DNA of 64,000 bases. Source: Myripristis murdjan (Eukaryota > Chordata > Actinopteri > Holocentriformes > Holocentridae). The stretch is from positions 27,474,667-27,538,666 of the forward strand of contig NC_043989.1 of assembly GCF_902150065.1 (NCBI RefSeq), in the 5' to 3' direction. Positions 1 to 14,500 of this stretch are shown here, one piece after another. A program made the position numbers and the translations under genes. The notes below the pieces were generated by a model, which saw only the letters and a program-made list of their open reading frames with translations, was not told where the DNA came from and made no database searches. Positions within the stretch are counted from its first letter, which is position 1. Each line of letters begins with the position of its first letter.

Positions 1-690
1 TGAGCACATACACTACCTTGATATTGACGTTTTGATTAGGATTTAGAGAGTGGTGCTTTTGTATGATATTTACACAGAAAAAGGTTTTGATAAACAGCTA
101 TTACTAAAGTGGATATGATGGCCATGCAGGCAGAGGCAAATAATGAAACAGCTAGAGCTAAGTTTAGAAAACTGCATCCCTCTAAGGAAGCCTTTAAACT
201 TGGAAAACACAGATGCCATATTATGATATTATGTAAAATTCCAGATAATTTCTACCCTCACATACAATATCAATGTATCATTAGACCCAGCCCTATTCTG
301 ACAGTACACTGACTGAGTGGTGACTTCATTTTATAACACTGAAATAAATAAAATATAACACTAAATATGATACTAAAAAAACGACTCAAAAGTAATTAAG
401 TTGTCATAATACATGTTTATCAGTGATATGGAATATTCAAACTTTTTTGATGTGTTAGTAAATGAGATTTGATTATTTCTGATTATTTTACCGTATTTCC
501 ATGAATTAAAGTGTGTGATTTTGTATCACATATTTGTATGCAAATGTAACAAATGTTTTTCAAGGTTGAGTTTGGATAGAATGAGTGGCATTTGCAGGAA
601 AACGTGTGGAGGAGACTGCCAAGCCTCAGCAGGCCTTCATGTTGCATGCAGGCTCCGCAGGCAGGCTGGTAGGCCTAATATAAGGCCGTA
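1..690. other. Upstream flank, no gene seen
   Basis: AT-rich sequence upstream of the proposed slc43a1 first exon. I see no convincing coding exon or repeat. A short ATATAAG-like stretch near 676-682 sits just before the proposed transcription start, but alone it is weak evidence for a TATA box. Confidence 0.4.
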
Positions 691-1013
691 CAGTGACTCT
701 CCACCCCCTCTCCGTGAGGCAACAAGAGGGAGGGAATTAGAAGTCAAATTAGCAGAAGAGGGGGAGTTTGTAATGAAAGCTGCGAGAGAAAGAAGTGTGG
801 AGCCACAGAGTGACTAACAAGAAAACCTCAACGAGAACGCGCCTCGTGGAGGGAGAGAACCGCACGAGCTCTGAGGCTTTGGGCCACACTTTCACTGCTT
901 GTTCATTTCCAAAGCAGCAGCCAGCTGTGCAAGGGCTTCTGAAACCTCCTTTTGACAGAGGTTCAAAGAGAAATATCACAACAATTTTTTCCTGAAAAGG
1001 CCCTAAAACTCAA
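690..1013 (+). other. slc43a1: Candidate non-coding first exon of slc43a1
   Basis: A relatively GC-rich stretch ends in a good splice donor (CTCAA then GTAAGTC, exon end 1013). The first coding exon of slc43a1 at 5581 has a 3' splice site only seven bases before its ATG, so an upstream non-coding exon must exist; this is the best candidate I see. The 5' boundary is a guess. RNA data could place the true first exon elsewhere, including outside the window. Confidence 0.35.
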
Positions 1014-1702
1014 GTAAGTCTACTTTTGTGTACTTTGAACGTGCCGGTAGTGTAGTATTAACAGTTATGACAGGCCGGAAAAGATAACGTTATCAAAACT
1101 GAGGAGAGCGGCAAACTGGACCAACCGGCTGGAGAGCACTCACACGTGGCATGAAACTGGGAATTTTTTAGTCCCTATAGAGCCACTAGAGATACCCAGC
1201 TCTACATACAGGGCGTTTCTAAACACTAAGCTATGTAACTCAAGTGTGAGGAGAAAGTTTTGAAACATTGTTTTATTACAGAGAATGAAAGCGTCCGTAG
1301 AGGCAACAAATACTGACTAATTAGTCGACTAGGCTAACCTGTGTCTCCCGGGGCGGGCTGTTTCGGAGCTGACCGCTCGGCCACTGTCCATGCTTTTACA
1401 GTATAGTGGAGATAACCCTATCTTATCTGCTTTACTAAATAATGTGAAAGTATTCGTAAGAGGAATAAGCGATTCATGCTGTTCTTTTGATTTAATTCAG
1501 AGTTAACCGGTGTTTTACGGTGGTATTTAGGCAGTTGGGCATACGTTAAGCTCAGCATGATGAAAACCTGTGCTGCCTTCGCGGAAAGCTCGGACACAAG
1601 ACCTCGCCGGCCGCAAATTAAGAGCTGTTCATTCTAAAGCTTTTGCTCAAAAATAATAATACGATGCAAGGGAGAATGATGAGAAGGCTTTTTTTTTTTT
1701 TT

Positions 1703-1725
1703 GCTGCTGCTGCTGCTGCTGCTGC
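1703..1725. repeat. CTG/CAG trinucleotide microsatellite
   Basis: About seven and a half perfect GCT units directly follow a T-run. The tract is non-coding here. Confidence 0.9.
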
Positions 1726-1857
1726 AACATAATTACAGTGACAGCTTGTGCGTCACTGAATTTAACTGATGTTTTAATTGAAATTATTTGGCAACAGTGC
1801 TTTAAATTATTTATAAATCAGATGTGGACATCTAGACATTACTGGTATCATAGAAAA

Positions 1858-2099
1858 GTGGTTCTCAATTTTTTCGGTTCATGACCCCCTATAACGAATC
1901 AGTGCCTACTCACAGCCTCCTGTCACAGGCTGAATATGCAGAAAAAGAGTAACTTGAAAAAAGCAGGATAATTCTATATTATTATTATTAGTTTTGTTGT
2001 TGTTGTTGTTGTTCATTTACCTTTTAATCATCTTGCAACGCCCAAAAATTATCTCACGACCCCCTGGGCGGTCCCCACCTCCAGGTTGAGAACCACTGT
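1858..2099. mobile_element. hAT-like MITE remnant
   Basis: The left end reads AGTGGTTCTCAA and the right end GGTTGAGAACCACTG, an inverted pair of the CAGTGGTTCTCAA type common to hAT-family non-autonomous elements. Flanks TCATAGAA (left) and TCATGTAA (right) could be a decayed 8-bp target-site duplication, 6 of 8 matching. Internal CATGACCCCC and CACGACCCCC stretches extend the inverted symmetry. There is no coding capacity. Confidence 0.7.
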
Positions 2100-5000
2100 C
2101 ATGTAAAACTCATGACCATATTTTTCCACTTTGTTGTGTCTGTGTGCTTCTTTTATATCCTGAAGATATTTCAGACAGACTTTGAACGCAGCACCAGACT
2201 TCCTCTGGGCTCTCCCCATTAGGCCAGGCTCACCATGGCCACCCCACAGTGACGGTAACCGGAGAGCAGCTGAGGTCATGCCCGGGGAGAGACAGCTGTC
2301 ACCCGGCCAGGCAGCTTCAGGGGTTGCGTTTTTGGACTCCTCGGGGAACAGAGGCTCCTACAGCGAGTCGTTTATTTATTTGAAAACTTGTGAGGATAAA
2401 GAGTTTGCCCTGCATCCTTTGTGTCCTGCAGAGGTTGATAAACACGGCTTTTCAAGGTCAGAAACTTCCCCCCAGGGAAAAAAGGAGTAGGAATGGGAGC
2501 TGCAGAAAAACATAAAAGAGAGCAGGACATGTGATAAGTCGAATGTGTCACAGTCTACTTATCATATGGCACCAAAAACATCAGAGTGGGTTTTTATAAT
2601 TATATAATAAGTCAAAATGTTGCCCCCACACATGCCAAAGCACAGCACTACAATAATCAAGTAACTCATGGCAACATTGCATCATGCAGGTATTCGGCTT
2701 CAGGAAGCCACTTCCTAATATGGTGCCTCTCCCAGTGCAGACTTCACCTGTTCTCTCTCTCTCTCCCACCCATCCAAACCCACACACTTCACAGTGTTAT
2801 GACAGGGGCTCACAGCTGCCTGCTAACCCTAAAACACCCGCCTCTTCGTGTTCTTGCTTGTTTGCGAGTCTCTGTTGTGTGTTGACCTCCCCTACGTCAC
2901 ATCAGCTCTCTCTTAATGAAGCCTTTCAGGGTAGGCGCTGAAACCTGCTTTCCCATGCTGCCCTCGCTTTACTCCTTCTAAGCAAACAGAATATTTAGTT
3001 TATGATAAGGACAAGGAAATAGGCAGGAAATGAAGAGAAAGAATGTGTGATAAGCAGATGAGGAGGCACAGACAAAATGAAAATCCTGACCGTAGTTGCT
3101 GTGTGTGTCTTGTATCATTCCACATGGCCATGCCTCCTGAGCTCAAACAGGTTACTGCTACACACCGTAGTAACAGCATACCATGCCCCTCCTGCACACA
3201 CACATGCACACTCACACACACACACTGAGTCGCCATGACTCCCTGGCTTTCACAACATTGTCTGTCTCAGTTGAGTGCATGAATGATCTCTGTTGAACAC
3301 TGCTGACCTCTGTGATGACCATGAGTATGTGTACACTTTGTGTGTCTTGGTTCTGCAGCAGCAGCCACTGCACAACAAATCCAGCCCATGTGACAGCAGC
3401 CTCTATACTTAGGCCTAGTTAATGGGCTGTGTCTGCTCTGTTTGAAAGGCCATTCTGTCTGTCCGACCATATTTAAATGGATCACAGCTCGCAGACCTTC
3501 GTTTTCCACAATGTGGGTTAAGAGTAGTCCTGCGCTGACACTTTTTCTCCTACCTCTCGATGTGTTGTATGTGAAAGGTTAATAGTGCACAAAATGCCAC
3601 AGCTAGGAGAATTGGACTTCAGCCCACAAAGGAGGATTTCACACCTGGATTTAAGCACGCGGTCGGAGCCACTTGGCTGTGCCAGCACACTTATTCACCA
3701 TAATGCAGACATCCATTTGTGTAGTTTAGTCTACCGGTGGGGGCTATGTCTGAGTTTACAGCACTGATTTCAGTGAGCTCCAATAGTTCATGATTTGTTA
3801 AAGCAAAATAGTTATTTAAGAGACCATGATTTTTAATTGGGAGTGTGATCAGGTCTTGATGATATAGGAAACCAAATTATTTTACTATGTCTATCCCAAC
3901 TATAAACATCTTGTCAGTTTACATACATCAGAGTATGTGCTAAAATAAATGATGTGTTTCAGTGACAACATAATGATATTTTGTGATTATTAAATGTGAA
4001 AACAGAAATTGCAATTGCAATTGTAATTGCAAATCACTGACTCCTAATTGTGCAGCCATACCCAGCCTCTTTATCATAAGACAATGTATTGTTGTGTTAA
4101 TGAATAGCCTAATTTGGTTTGTTATAAATTTACAGGGTCGAGTGGGTGAGCGCCTTTAGCTCTGTCAGCCTTTGTTGGGAGCCGAGTGAGTCGTGTGTGT
4201 GCAGAATGGGCTTCCTGCGTGGAGTGTCAGTTACAAAGAAATCCCCCCTTCTTCAAATGCTCTTTTCAGCACAAAGGGAGTTCAGTGGGCTGTGGCTAAT
4301 CACATTACACACACGCTTCATGAGCATATATTCAGACATAGGGGCTTGCACACAGACCCAGGCAGATCTCTCCTGTTAGATCGTATTGCACACAAACTTA
4401 AACACACACACGCACCGAAGAGGATGCCTTCATAAAGGTCCATTGAGAGCGTTTCCTGTTGGAGGCCTTGACTCCACCTCTCCTAGCCCCCCTTCCTTCT
4501 TCAAACCAACCGGCTGAGGCTTTTTCCCCTCTGTTCTTCTCCCCTTGATTGAACGGCGGGCTATATTTGGATTTTTTTTTTTTTTTTTTTTTGTCTTGTT
4601 TAGATGTTTTCCAGATGTGTGTGGAAGAGTGTGTGTGTATCTGCACTTGCTAACATGGTCATGACTGGAAGAAGCCAGTTTGTTGATGTTGGTCACTAAT
4701 GTCAGAGGATACGGTGACCTGTTCTGTGTGTGTTTGTGTTTGTATGTGAGTGTATTGTTGATTCAAATGTGTAAAAAAAACAGACATCCCTTTAAAGGTG
4801 GTCATGACTGGCCCGGGGCTATTTGCCAGTCCACATCAGAGGTTATAGCAACCCGTTCTCTAAGTGTGTGGCGGGGTGTTTGTTTGTGTATCATGTGAAA
4901 ACAAGATGCATCATCACTCAACCGTGATCTATTTATCACAGTACAACACAACAAAAGGCACGCGTGATCTCCCTGGTGCTAACATTCCACTGCATTTCTG

Positions 5001-5587
5001 TTGAAATCTGGTCAGATTAAGACATCATCCCTATTTGCCAAACAACAACAAATCTATAAAGTCCTCTGGGAATTGTGTTATATTTACTCTGATCCAAATA
5101 AAGGGTGAAATAGCTGCCCTGTTGTCAGAACAATGGCAGAGCAGACAAGAAAGTGATCGGTGGTTTGCTCAGTACAATGCAGTGAGGTGTCAGGTGCCCA
5201 ACTGGGATTTCCAAAACAATGACTGGCTCAGTGAGCGGTGACGGAGGAAGCTGTCCCATCTTGTCTCAGCCAACTAAGTGCCGTTGTTCTAAAGGCTGGC
5301 TCATGTTTCTTAAATGGCTGCAAGTGCAGGAGCCATAGACATTTTTGGACTGGATAAAATTTGAAAATAAATATGAATAAAATTTGGAATTTCTATTCTG
5401 AAAGCCTGAGTAGTTTTTAATTTTCAGTGTCAATTTAAATGTTAATTTCTTTCTCTGCTGATAATTTACTGTCCCCAGTGCTCATATAAAATGTTTACAT
5501 TTGTGTATCTTTCCAACCACATCTCATTTCTCGATGTTTCACTATCCCCCCTCCACTCCGTTTCCTCTCGTCCATTGCAGAGCAGCT

Positions 5588-8500
5588 ATGGCGCCTTCTC
5601 TCCTCCTGGCCTATAGGAGGCGCTGGTGGATGGCAGTGACGGCTGTGATCGAAAACCTGCTGTGCTCGGCCGTGCTGCTGGGCTGGGGCTCCCTGCTCAT
5701 CATGCTCAAGAGGGAGGGCCTCTACTCCCACCTGTGCTCAGGTATAGACCAACAGCTCCATGCAAATCACCTCACGACCTGCACCATAAAGTTTAACGTG
5801 CATGTTTTGGACAAGTTGCATTAGCTAAACACAGCTGAATATCTAGATATTGTGCATGTGTTGATATCAAAATTTAAATAGAAGCGTGATGACACCCCAG
5901 TTTCAGTTCCGTCTCCTCTGCGAGAGTTTGAAAAGCGTTATGCAGTTGGTCGAGAAAATGGAGCGGGAGTTGTCAAATCAGTCTCATTACACAGAGGTGA
6001 ACTAATGTACCACATGTGTGATGATGTTCACCAGCTTTTCATTTTCAACCCCTGGAAAAATTTCTTATTCAATGAATATTACCCAGTATTAGCTCAATTA
6101 GCACCCCAGAAGATATGTTTTAGTGTTTGAATTATGTAACCCCTACACGTATACACATTCACTCACATACCTTGGCATCCCCCGCACCCCCCTGTATCAC
6201 AGAGAACGACTCGGTGGTCGTGTCCCTGGGCAACACCTCAGGCGGTGAGGTGGAGGAGTGGCTCAGCTGCGTCGACCAGGAGGAGATGCTGAATCTGGGC
6301 TTCACCATTGGCTCTTTCTTGCTCAGTGCTACCACCCTGCCCCTGGGTATCCTGATGGACAAGTTTGGACCACGCCCAATCCGCCTGGTGGGCAGGTAAT
6401 AGCCATCAATACATAAACATAGACTCATACTATGCCTTAGAATGACAGAACTAATGTGTCTTTTCATGTTCAAGACATCTCCAAAATTTCCAAACTTCAT
6501 CTTTTTTTTCAGTGAAAAGGAAAGTTTTTGTCTTAAAGTGATTGCTGATTGTCCAATAAGATTGTCAATATCAGCAAGGTAGTTTGAATATAGGAACAAG
6601 GTGGATTTGGATTCCTGCAGAGCCATTAGTTCTTGATCAGCCATAGCTGAGAGGAGCAGTGTGTAAAAAAAAGCAGACAGATCACATTCCCAAAGTGGGA
6701 GGACAGAGATTGCTCCTTTCATATGGATGAATGAAAGTAGGTGTGGCACTCGTATGTGTGTGGTTTACTGTAGCACGAGTATGCACGTAGTGAAATTCTT
6801 GCACAGTGGGTGTGAGATGGTGGCAGAGGTGTAGACGTTACCAGCAGTATATTTATATATATGTGTGTGTGTGTGTGTGTTTGTGTGTATAGATACTCAG
6901 TGGCCACTTTATTAGGTCCACCTGTACAATCTAATACGATCCAAACAACTGTTCTGCCATAAAGTTTACTTTTCTGCTGCCTGTAATGCTCAGGTTTTGT
7001 TTTTGTCACAGTAATAGAGGTGTTCATTCAGTTCTGTGTTTGGCATTGAGCTCATAGTTAGTGCTGCTGTTGGACTGGACTGCATTTGATTGAGAGCTGT
7101 TTCTACTATTCTGTCCCCCTTGTGTATATAAAAAGGGAAGACAGAAAAATTAGAAACACTCAATATAAGATGTAGTCCAGTACAAGACCTCTGCAAACTA
7201 CAACCTCAATAATAAACATACAATTAAATTTACACATTCTCCAAAATGTCAACAAAAACTGAACACTACAAACTTTCTTAAAACATAGAATTTATAGCAG
7301 AGCTGTTGCATTTATCTGCATTAGACTGTACACGTCTGCAGGGTTTTCACCTTTAAGTTCACAGACTAGGACCAATTGTATCAAGCATTTGACTAACAAA
7401 ATATACAGACTGCTACATGTGTGTTCTTTGATCCATATCTACAGGCCACCCTGAGCAAACATAATCATTTATTCACATGGCAGTTTGACTTGCCAACGTG
7501 TGAGCTGTGTAGCTCCGACTTGTTAAGACACGGGGCTGTTGAACCACTCACAGTTGTGCCCCCGGAGTTTCAAATGTGGCTTCAGGGGAGTTGCCCTACT
7601 CATACTCAGCTTTCTGCCAAAGGCACCAAATCTAACCTGTTGTAGCAAGTTTATCCAATCTCATATCAAAATGGTATAATGGTATAATATGCAACACACT
7701 GAGTTAAAGGGTTTTTGCTTTTTTTCTTTGCCATTGTTTTCTTTGCAGTTCATGTTTCGCCCTGTCCTGCATCATGATGTCTGTGTCTGCCTACAATCCT
7801 GGTGGTAGGTACAAAGAAACACAAACACTGTGGTGATTTTACAAAGCATCAACTAGACAGCTACACAATATGACATACAGGAAATCTTCTTCACCACCTG
7901 TTTTATTTTTTGTTTTTCAAGGCCAGCTGGTAATGTCTGATAGAGCATCTCATTCTTGCAAGGATATTTTGTGGAAGATTTATTGTGTTATCTTTTTTAA
8001 TATAAGCTATTTCACATTGTCAAAAAGGCTCGGTTTTGGGATATTTAATGTGAGAGCAAACACAATGAAAAAAGGAGAGGTGTTCTTTCCTGCTCAGGCC
8101 CATATGACTGGCCAGATGTTTCAGATATTTGTTTCAGGGCCTGGTTTGCAGTATTTGTTGGTAGAATATATACAGATACATGCACAAAATTAGTGGGAGA
8201 ATGTTGTCATTATGGAGTATAAATAGAAACATCTATCTCATCTGTGTTCCTCCCCTTTTCTCCAGTGCTGTCAGCCCTCATCTTCCTCGCACTTTCCCTC
8301 AACGGCTTTGGAGGCATCTGCCTGACCTTCACCTCCCTCACGGTGAGACAGCAAACTGGCAGCAAGCACAAAAAGACACACAATATGACTCAGCTGCATT
8401 GAGGGGAATACACAGCAAGAGAGATAAAGAAGAGAGAATGAAATACTGTGTGTCAGACGTATTCAGTTGCTCCCCTTTGGCTGTTAACACAGGATCTGAA

Positions 8501-11500
8501 TATCCGTTTACTGCATCATCAGTGTACTGTTGAAAGCTATTAGTTTTTACAGAGTGGTCGCAAGCTCACTACAGATTTCAATCAGTTGAGAAAACTTGTA
8601 AATTTCCAATGTACGGAGTGAGATTTTATCAGTTTTGGATTTCATGTGGCACAGCTGACATGCTAAACAACACTCCTGTCTGCTATCATGTCAGAGGAAT
8701 TGTCTGGCATTCACGACACAATTGATAATGAAGTCAGTACTTGAAGTCAAAAACACACACCTTCAGCCAAAATCATAACATTTTTTAAATGCCACGCCAG
8801 ATTTCAAGCCAAACACAAATAGAAAACTCTTTCTCTCTCCCTCTCCTTCCCCTTCTTCCTTCTCAGTCTTTGCCTTATTTTCTCACCCGTGGACACAAAC
8901 TAGAGAATGTGAGAGACGGCAAACAAGTGCATTATTGTCACTTCACTGCAGCCTACGTTGCAACCAAGGCAGCCTCTCTTCTCTCTCTCCTCCACAGTGT
9001 CCCTGCTGCTGTCCGACAGGCCACAGGTCACCTTGTTAAATATGCACAGTGTCGACCAAACAGAGCGTTCTTTAAAATCTGCCTATATGTGAGGTCGTTC
9101 ATACACAGAAGGCGTTTTTTCTGAAGGGCATTAGTCAAATTTCCATAGCATGCACATTTTGGCACACGGCTTAACGTGAAACCACTTTGCCATGGCCTCT
9201 CAGCAAGCGCTTTAGGACTTGGCCCACATTACAGGAAGAAAACTGCTGAAACTGAAACTTTTTTGCAGTTATGTAATACATATACCGAGAAATCTAACAT
9301 TATTTTCCTGGAACAGAGGAGCAGAAAGTCTCTGGCAGCTAAATGATGCCGCGTGGCCTGGGCCTGTGTTTGTGTCAGCAGAGGGAACAGTGCCTTGTGT
9401 CAGGGAACTGTGTTTGTGTGTGTGTTGTCATCAGGCATGTGTTTTGCATGTGATGTGTCAGCTGGTACCTACATTATTTGGTTGGTTTTATTCGTGCCAC
9501 ATGCTGCTGTGTCTTGGCAGGTGTTTATTAGAGTGCTTTGTTTTGGTCGGTGTGTGTGTTGCAGTGTTTCCCCTCTGAGTCGCACATGACTTCAGTCGTC
9601 CACTTGTGTTTTGACCAATGACCGCTCCCAGCTCACCACACCCCCTGCCCAAGTTTCTGCCCACTCACCTCTACCCAAAACCTTCAAGGCTACCCAAACC
9701 CCCCCACCCCATCTCTCTCTCTCTTTCTCTCTCCCTTTTTTCTCTTCCCTCTTCACTTCCTGTGTTCCTTTCCCCTCCTCCTCTCTTCCCTCTTCCTGCT
9801 CTTTCCCTCTGTTTCTTCGCTCTACACAGCAGTCAGAAAAAAATCTCAAAGCAGAACCTTTTCAACTCGGCATGACTGTGCACACATGTGTATGCACAAA
9901 TGTGTGCGTATGGCTATGTACACACAAGAACATGAACATGAAACAGATGTATAGATTTTGAAGGTCAAAGGTGAATATGCACAAATGATCCCATGGAAAT
10001 CCTGTAACCACTCCCCCATGTGGTGCCATCGGTGGCTGTAGCCTGAAACAGAGGAGCATTCATGTTGTCTCTGTCTAAATGTATGATGCTGGTAACATCA
10101 GGTGAAAATGTAGCTAAATGACAAAGTATACAAAATACAATTCAATATAGTGACCTTTCCACATGCTCAGAAAAAAAGACATATTTGTGTGCATGTGCAC
10201 ATATTCATGGAACTTCACTTTCACATGAGTCAGCCTTTCTGTATGCTGTCTTTCACACACGCACACACACACACACGCACACACACACACACACAGAAAC
10301 CCACATGCAAACACAGACAAGTCCTGGCAGCACATACAAACATAGTGACGCTCACCTCTAAACAAATTCTTGGGAATGTGGACATGTGGATGGGAATTTG
10401 TGCGTTGGTTTGCTTCCATCAGTCCGCCCCTTTTCTACAGTGACACAGCGTACCAGCAGAAACCATGCAACACGAGGAAACATCAAAATTTCTGTCTCTC
10501 CACAACCTTGTTAGGAATGGACCAGTAACAAATACACACACCCACACACAAGCACGCACGCACACACACACACAAATACACACACACACAGTCCTCCTCT
10601 CTTGTATTGGTCCCTCTGTGACCTCTACCTCCCTCCCTCTCTCTCCTTTTTATTGGCCTGGTGTACCAGCCTTAACTGCCTCCACAAGGTTGCTGTTGTT
10701 GTCAGGAGTAAATGTCAGCTTCGACAAGGACACATCAAACCAGCTATAAAAAACATTTTGAACCTAGGTAATGTAACACTGTGTGACCACTGTGTGATTT
10801 CGAGCAGAGTAGTTAACTCCCACTTCCTCTGGCAGATGCTGTCTCTGTTCTGCTGCCACCGGTTTACTGCTTGTATATCAATACATAATATTATATGGCA
10901 AGTATTGATTAATCAAATACACAAATTCTTCCGTGGTTTGATCAAGTTTCCAGAAGCAACATCTTAAAAGTTACAGGCGGAGGCTGGCTACCAAAAAGTT
11001 GCTGTTTCAGATCCAAGTGAAAAACATTTGCAAATGACTGGGTCACACTGTCCCTATGAGTGAGTCACTATTGATCAAGATACTTCACCCTCGCATGACC
11101 GTATTGGCTGTCACCCAGACCTAAATGTTTGCAGCTGAATGGGTTTGCAACAGAACTTGGACAAAAAAGTAATAAACCCAAACAGTTGGCACAGTGAAAG
11201 TTTTTTTTCTTTTTCTTTTTTTAGAATATATCTAATGCTAATGAATAGGAATAATGCTGAATTCCAAAACTCAGCTGGACATGTGCATGCAACAGGATAT
11301 ACAGCTCAACGGCTCAAACCTGCCTTGATCAGTCAGACCCTCAGAGGACTCCTTTCCTCCTAACGTCACTGTGTGTGTATGTGATACACAATGTGTTTAT
11401 GGTCTGCCATAAACACATCTGACTTACAGGATATGCATCTATACTTACCTACATGTGTTAGGGTAACAGCTTTGTCAGAAGTGCAGAGCCTTTATTTTTT

Positions 11501-14500
11501 TGGATGGTTAGCCTGACTTGGACACTGGTGCTAGCAGATACACAAGCAGAGATGCTTGTGTATGCAAGTACATACATTTGAATTTCATCATGCAAATACA
11601 TTATAAGGGAGAAAAAAATGTGTAAAAGACTCTCATGGAGGAAGAGGTGTGAAAGGCCTGGTAGAAATAGGCTATAGGTGGAGGAGCGGTGACCCAGCAG
11701 TGACGGAGAATAAACATGGAGAGGAGTGAGTCAGAGTAGCGCTGAGTAAGAAATGTTGTGAAAGTAAGTGAAAATTACACATTGTGGTTTGAGGCTTCTG
11801 TTTTGGGTAGTTGAAACAGAGGTCATGTGATCGTTTGCCACCCTGTTCGCACAGGCAGTAGGATCTGTGTTGACATCAGGCCCATTAGTTGTGTATCAGA
11901 ATGTAGCTGAGTTGGTTTGATGATTCCCATATTAGCTTATATCTTATGGATAGAGAGAAAGGGATAGATGTAGAGAGCCAATAAGTAGGGAGAAGAAGCC
12001 GGCGCTAATCAGCTGTGGTTTAGTGTTTCCTGCTGGGAACTTCACGGAGAGAAGAGCTGCAGCTGTGGCCTGCAGAGATCACAGTCAAAAACAAAAACAT
12101 GGCTCTCCCCCCTTTTTTCTTTCTTCTCTCTCTTTTTTTTATAACCTTCTTTCTTTTTTTTATGTCCCCCTCTCTTTCATTTTCTGCCAATATATTCTAC
12201 CTCCGGACTCACAGTCATTCAGTGCTGCATTGAAATGTCCATGCTCATTAGGCTACTATTCTGTCAGTTGTCTCAGTCATTCAGGCCTTAATTAAACCTA
12301 ATGCTGAAGTCGTACGATACCCCAGTGAGTGAACACCGCAGGACTGCAACTTTAATTGATAAGTCCTGACAAGTAAATGGACCCAAAGCTGCCGCCTTGT
12401 GTGTGACTCTGTAACACCAGACGACCCCTCTGTTTGCCTCCATAACTTCACGTGTTTCTGTCCACTTCCCCCTGGCAGGGATGGCATGCAGGGCATTGCC
12501 TGCAAAGCCATGTGTGAAATATGTATTTTATGGGAACTGCCAGGACACAGTGGTGGGAATCACACCTGCTGTGGACACATGCACGGACACATGGTGTTTC
12601 CCTCTCTCTCACAACCACATGCATACACATGTTGCTTCTACTAGACATAGGCTGTTACCACTTGAAGCAAACATTAGCAAGCGGACACCTCGCATGGCTG
12701 GAATAACTTTGCTTTAACATTAGTAAGAGATGCAAACTCCCCTGTGTGCTCAGAGGGCCTACATTCCACAAATATCCACAGCCAGAGTGTTCAGGGACGG
12801 GCCGTGAAATATTTCGATTCTCAGAACCACTGAATGAGGACGGGTGTTCTCAGGGATGTTTTAACCTCTCCTCACAGCATCCTCATGAAAGCTTTTTTCC
12901 CCCTGTTTACCTGCTGTCCCTGCTGGTGTGTCGCCCTTGACGTGCCCAACATGACCTCGCACTGACCCTGCAACACATACACCAGTCTCCCAGCCGCTAG
13001 CTGTCAGCACCGTCTTTACACACCGCGCAGTGTCCAGCTGACACACACATGTCTGTATTGTCATGCACATACCTGCAAACATCTCCTGTCTCAGCCCCAC
13101 GTTACACCTCACCTTTCCATCGGCACGAGAGGAGGCCATAGCAGCTTTAGGAATGTCTATATGAAGTAATAATGTTCCTGGAAACCTTTTTTTGGGAGTT
13201 ATTTATCGTTCCTAACTTCCCTCCAGGGAGTCCCCGCAAATGCAGCAGGCCTGAGTTGTAGAGCATCACTGCAACATTTTAAACCATCAAAAGAATGTAG
13301 AGTTATAGACATTCAGATGTTAATTAAAGTTAAATAGTTAAACAGAGGGAAACAGTTTGAAATTTTGAAACAGGTATGGTGATTTGCTCTCCATTTACAG
13401 GTGCATGTCAACAAGATTTACAGCTCTTTTTCATCCAAGTGGTCATTACTCCACATGCTACCACAACCTGAACATCTACAAAGTTGTCTTACATTTTTGC
13501 CCTCCATCCTCCTTTCACAAAAATTAAAAGAACACAGTGTCATTAGACATTCATAACTGTCTAAACTGATAAAGTCATGTGCGGTAACATACTCAGTATA
13601 AAAACAGACAGTTCTGAATGTAGTTTGGGTTAGGCTGTTGCCCATTTTTCAACTCTTCATCTGTCATCCTCTCCAGCCTCAAAGAGATCAGAACAAGGGT
13701 GCGGAAAGTGCACAGAGCTATGGAAAAAAAAAAAAAAAAAAAAAAAAAGGACGCTACTAGGCGAACCCTGACCTGGAGGGGAGATTAGCGTACAGCAGCA
13801 GAAGTTTGGAAAACCACGGGTGGCCTGTGGAGAGAATAGTCAGCTTGTCATGCAAGCACACCTAAAATCCCAGACATGTGATTTTATAATCATGATTGAC
13901 CCATTTAAATCTCTAATCAAAGGACACTGGGTGCACTGCTAGCACAACAGGTCATTGTTATGTTAGCTAAGCTCCTTACTACTGTAAATAGGTCGACCTA
14001 ATATATGATTTGCTCTGTGCCTGGTGCCCATTACCCTGTCCCCTTTGACGTGTGTCATGCATGCCCCCGTGATGGGTCCACCATGCTCGGTGAAGTTTGT
14101 GTTGACTGCTGACTATGGATTTCCACAACATTAATCCTAACCCCACGAATTAGTGGAAATTGCAACAAAAAAAGGCCGTAGATGTGTATCTAAGTATAGC
14201 TTAGACTATAGTTGAACTATGGGGTCATGACCCAAAATAGGTCATGGCCTTGTTTCTTGTTCCTTCATGAGAAGAAAACTAATATTTAATGGGTGTGGGT
14301 TGCAGGGTGAGTCTATGGTTAGTTGCTGATGGCTCCGGGCTGCAACAGTACTCTTGACTGTGTGAAAGTATCCCAGCCTTGTCTGTCCTTCTCTCACACA
14401 GTAACTCCCTGCCCTCTGGTGGTCAAAATCACTCACTGCCACTGTGTTAAACCACAGTTAAGATTCAAAGTCGGTTGTGCTCACACAGTCTCAGTGTATT

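Larger units (their letters stand above)
1014..5580 (+). other. Presumed 5'UTR intron of slc43a1
   Basis: No coding exon is visible in these 4.5 kb. They hold a CTG trinucleotide run (1703-1725), a hAT-like MITE (about 1858-2099), ATT/GTT runs near 1980-2013 and short CA/TG tracts around 3195-3225 and 4720-4750. The intron ends in a pyrimidine tract and TTGCAG at 5575-5580. The intron assignment depends on the proposed upstream exon. Confidence 0.4.

Noticed and set aside
6159-6749. 196-codon minus-strand frame over slc43a1 exon 2
   Set aside because: It overlaps a conserved coding exon antisense and shows no domain or splice logic.
9592-9875. Open frames in the CT-rich tract of slc43a1 intron 4
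   Set aside because: Low-complexity polypyrimidine sequence; frames are open on both strands only because of composition.
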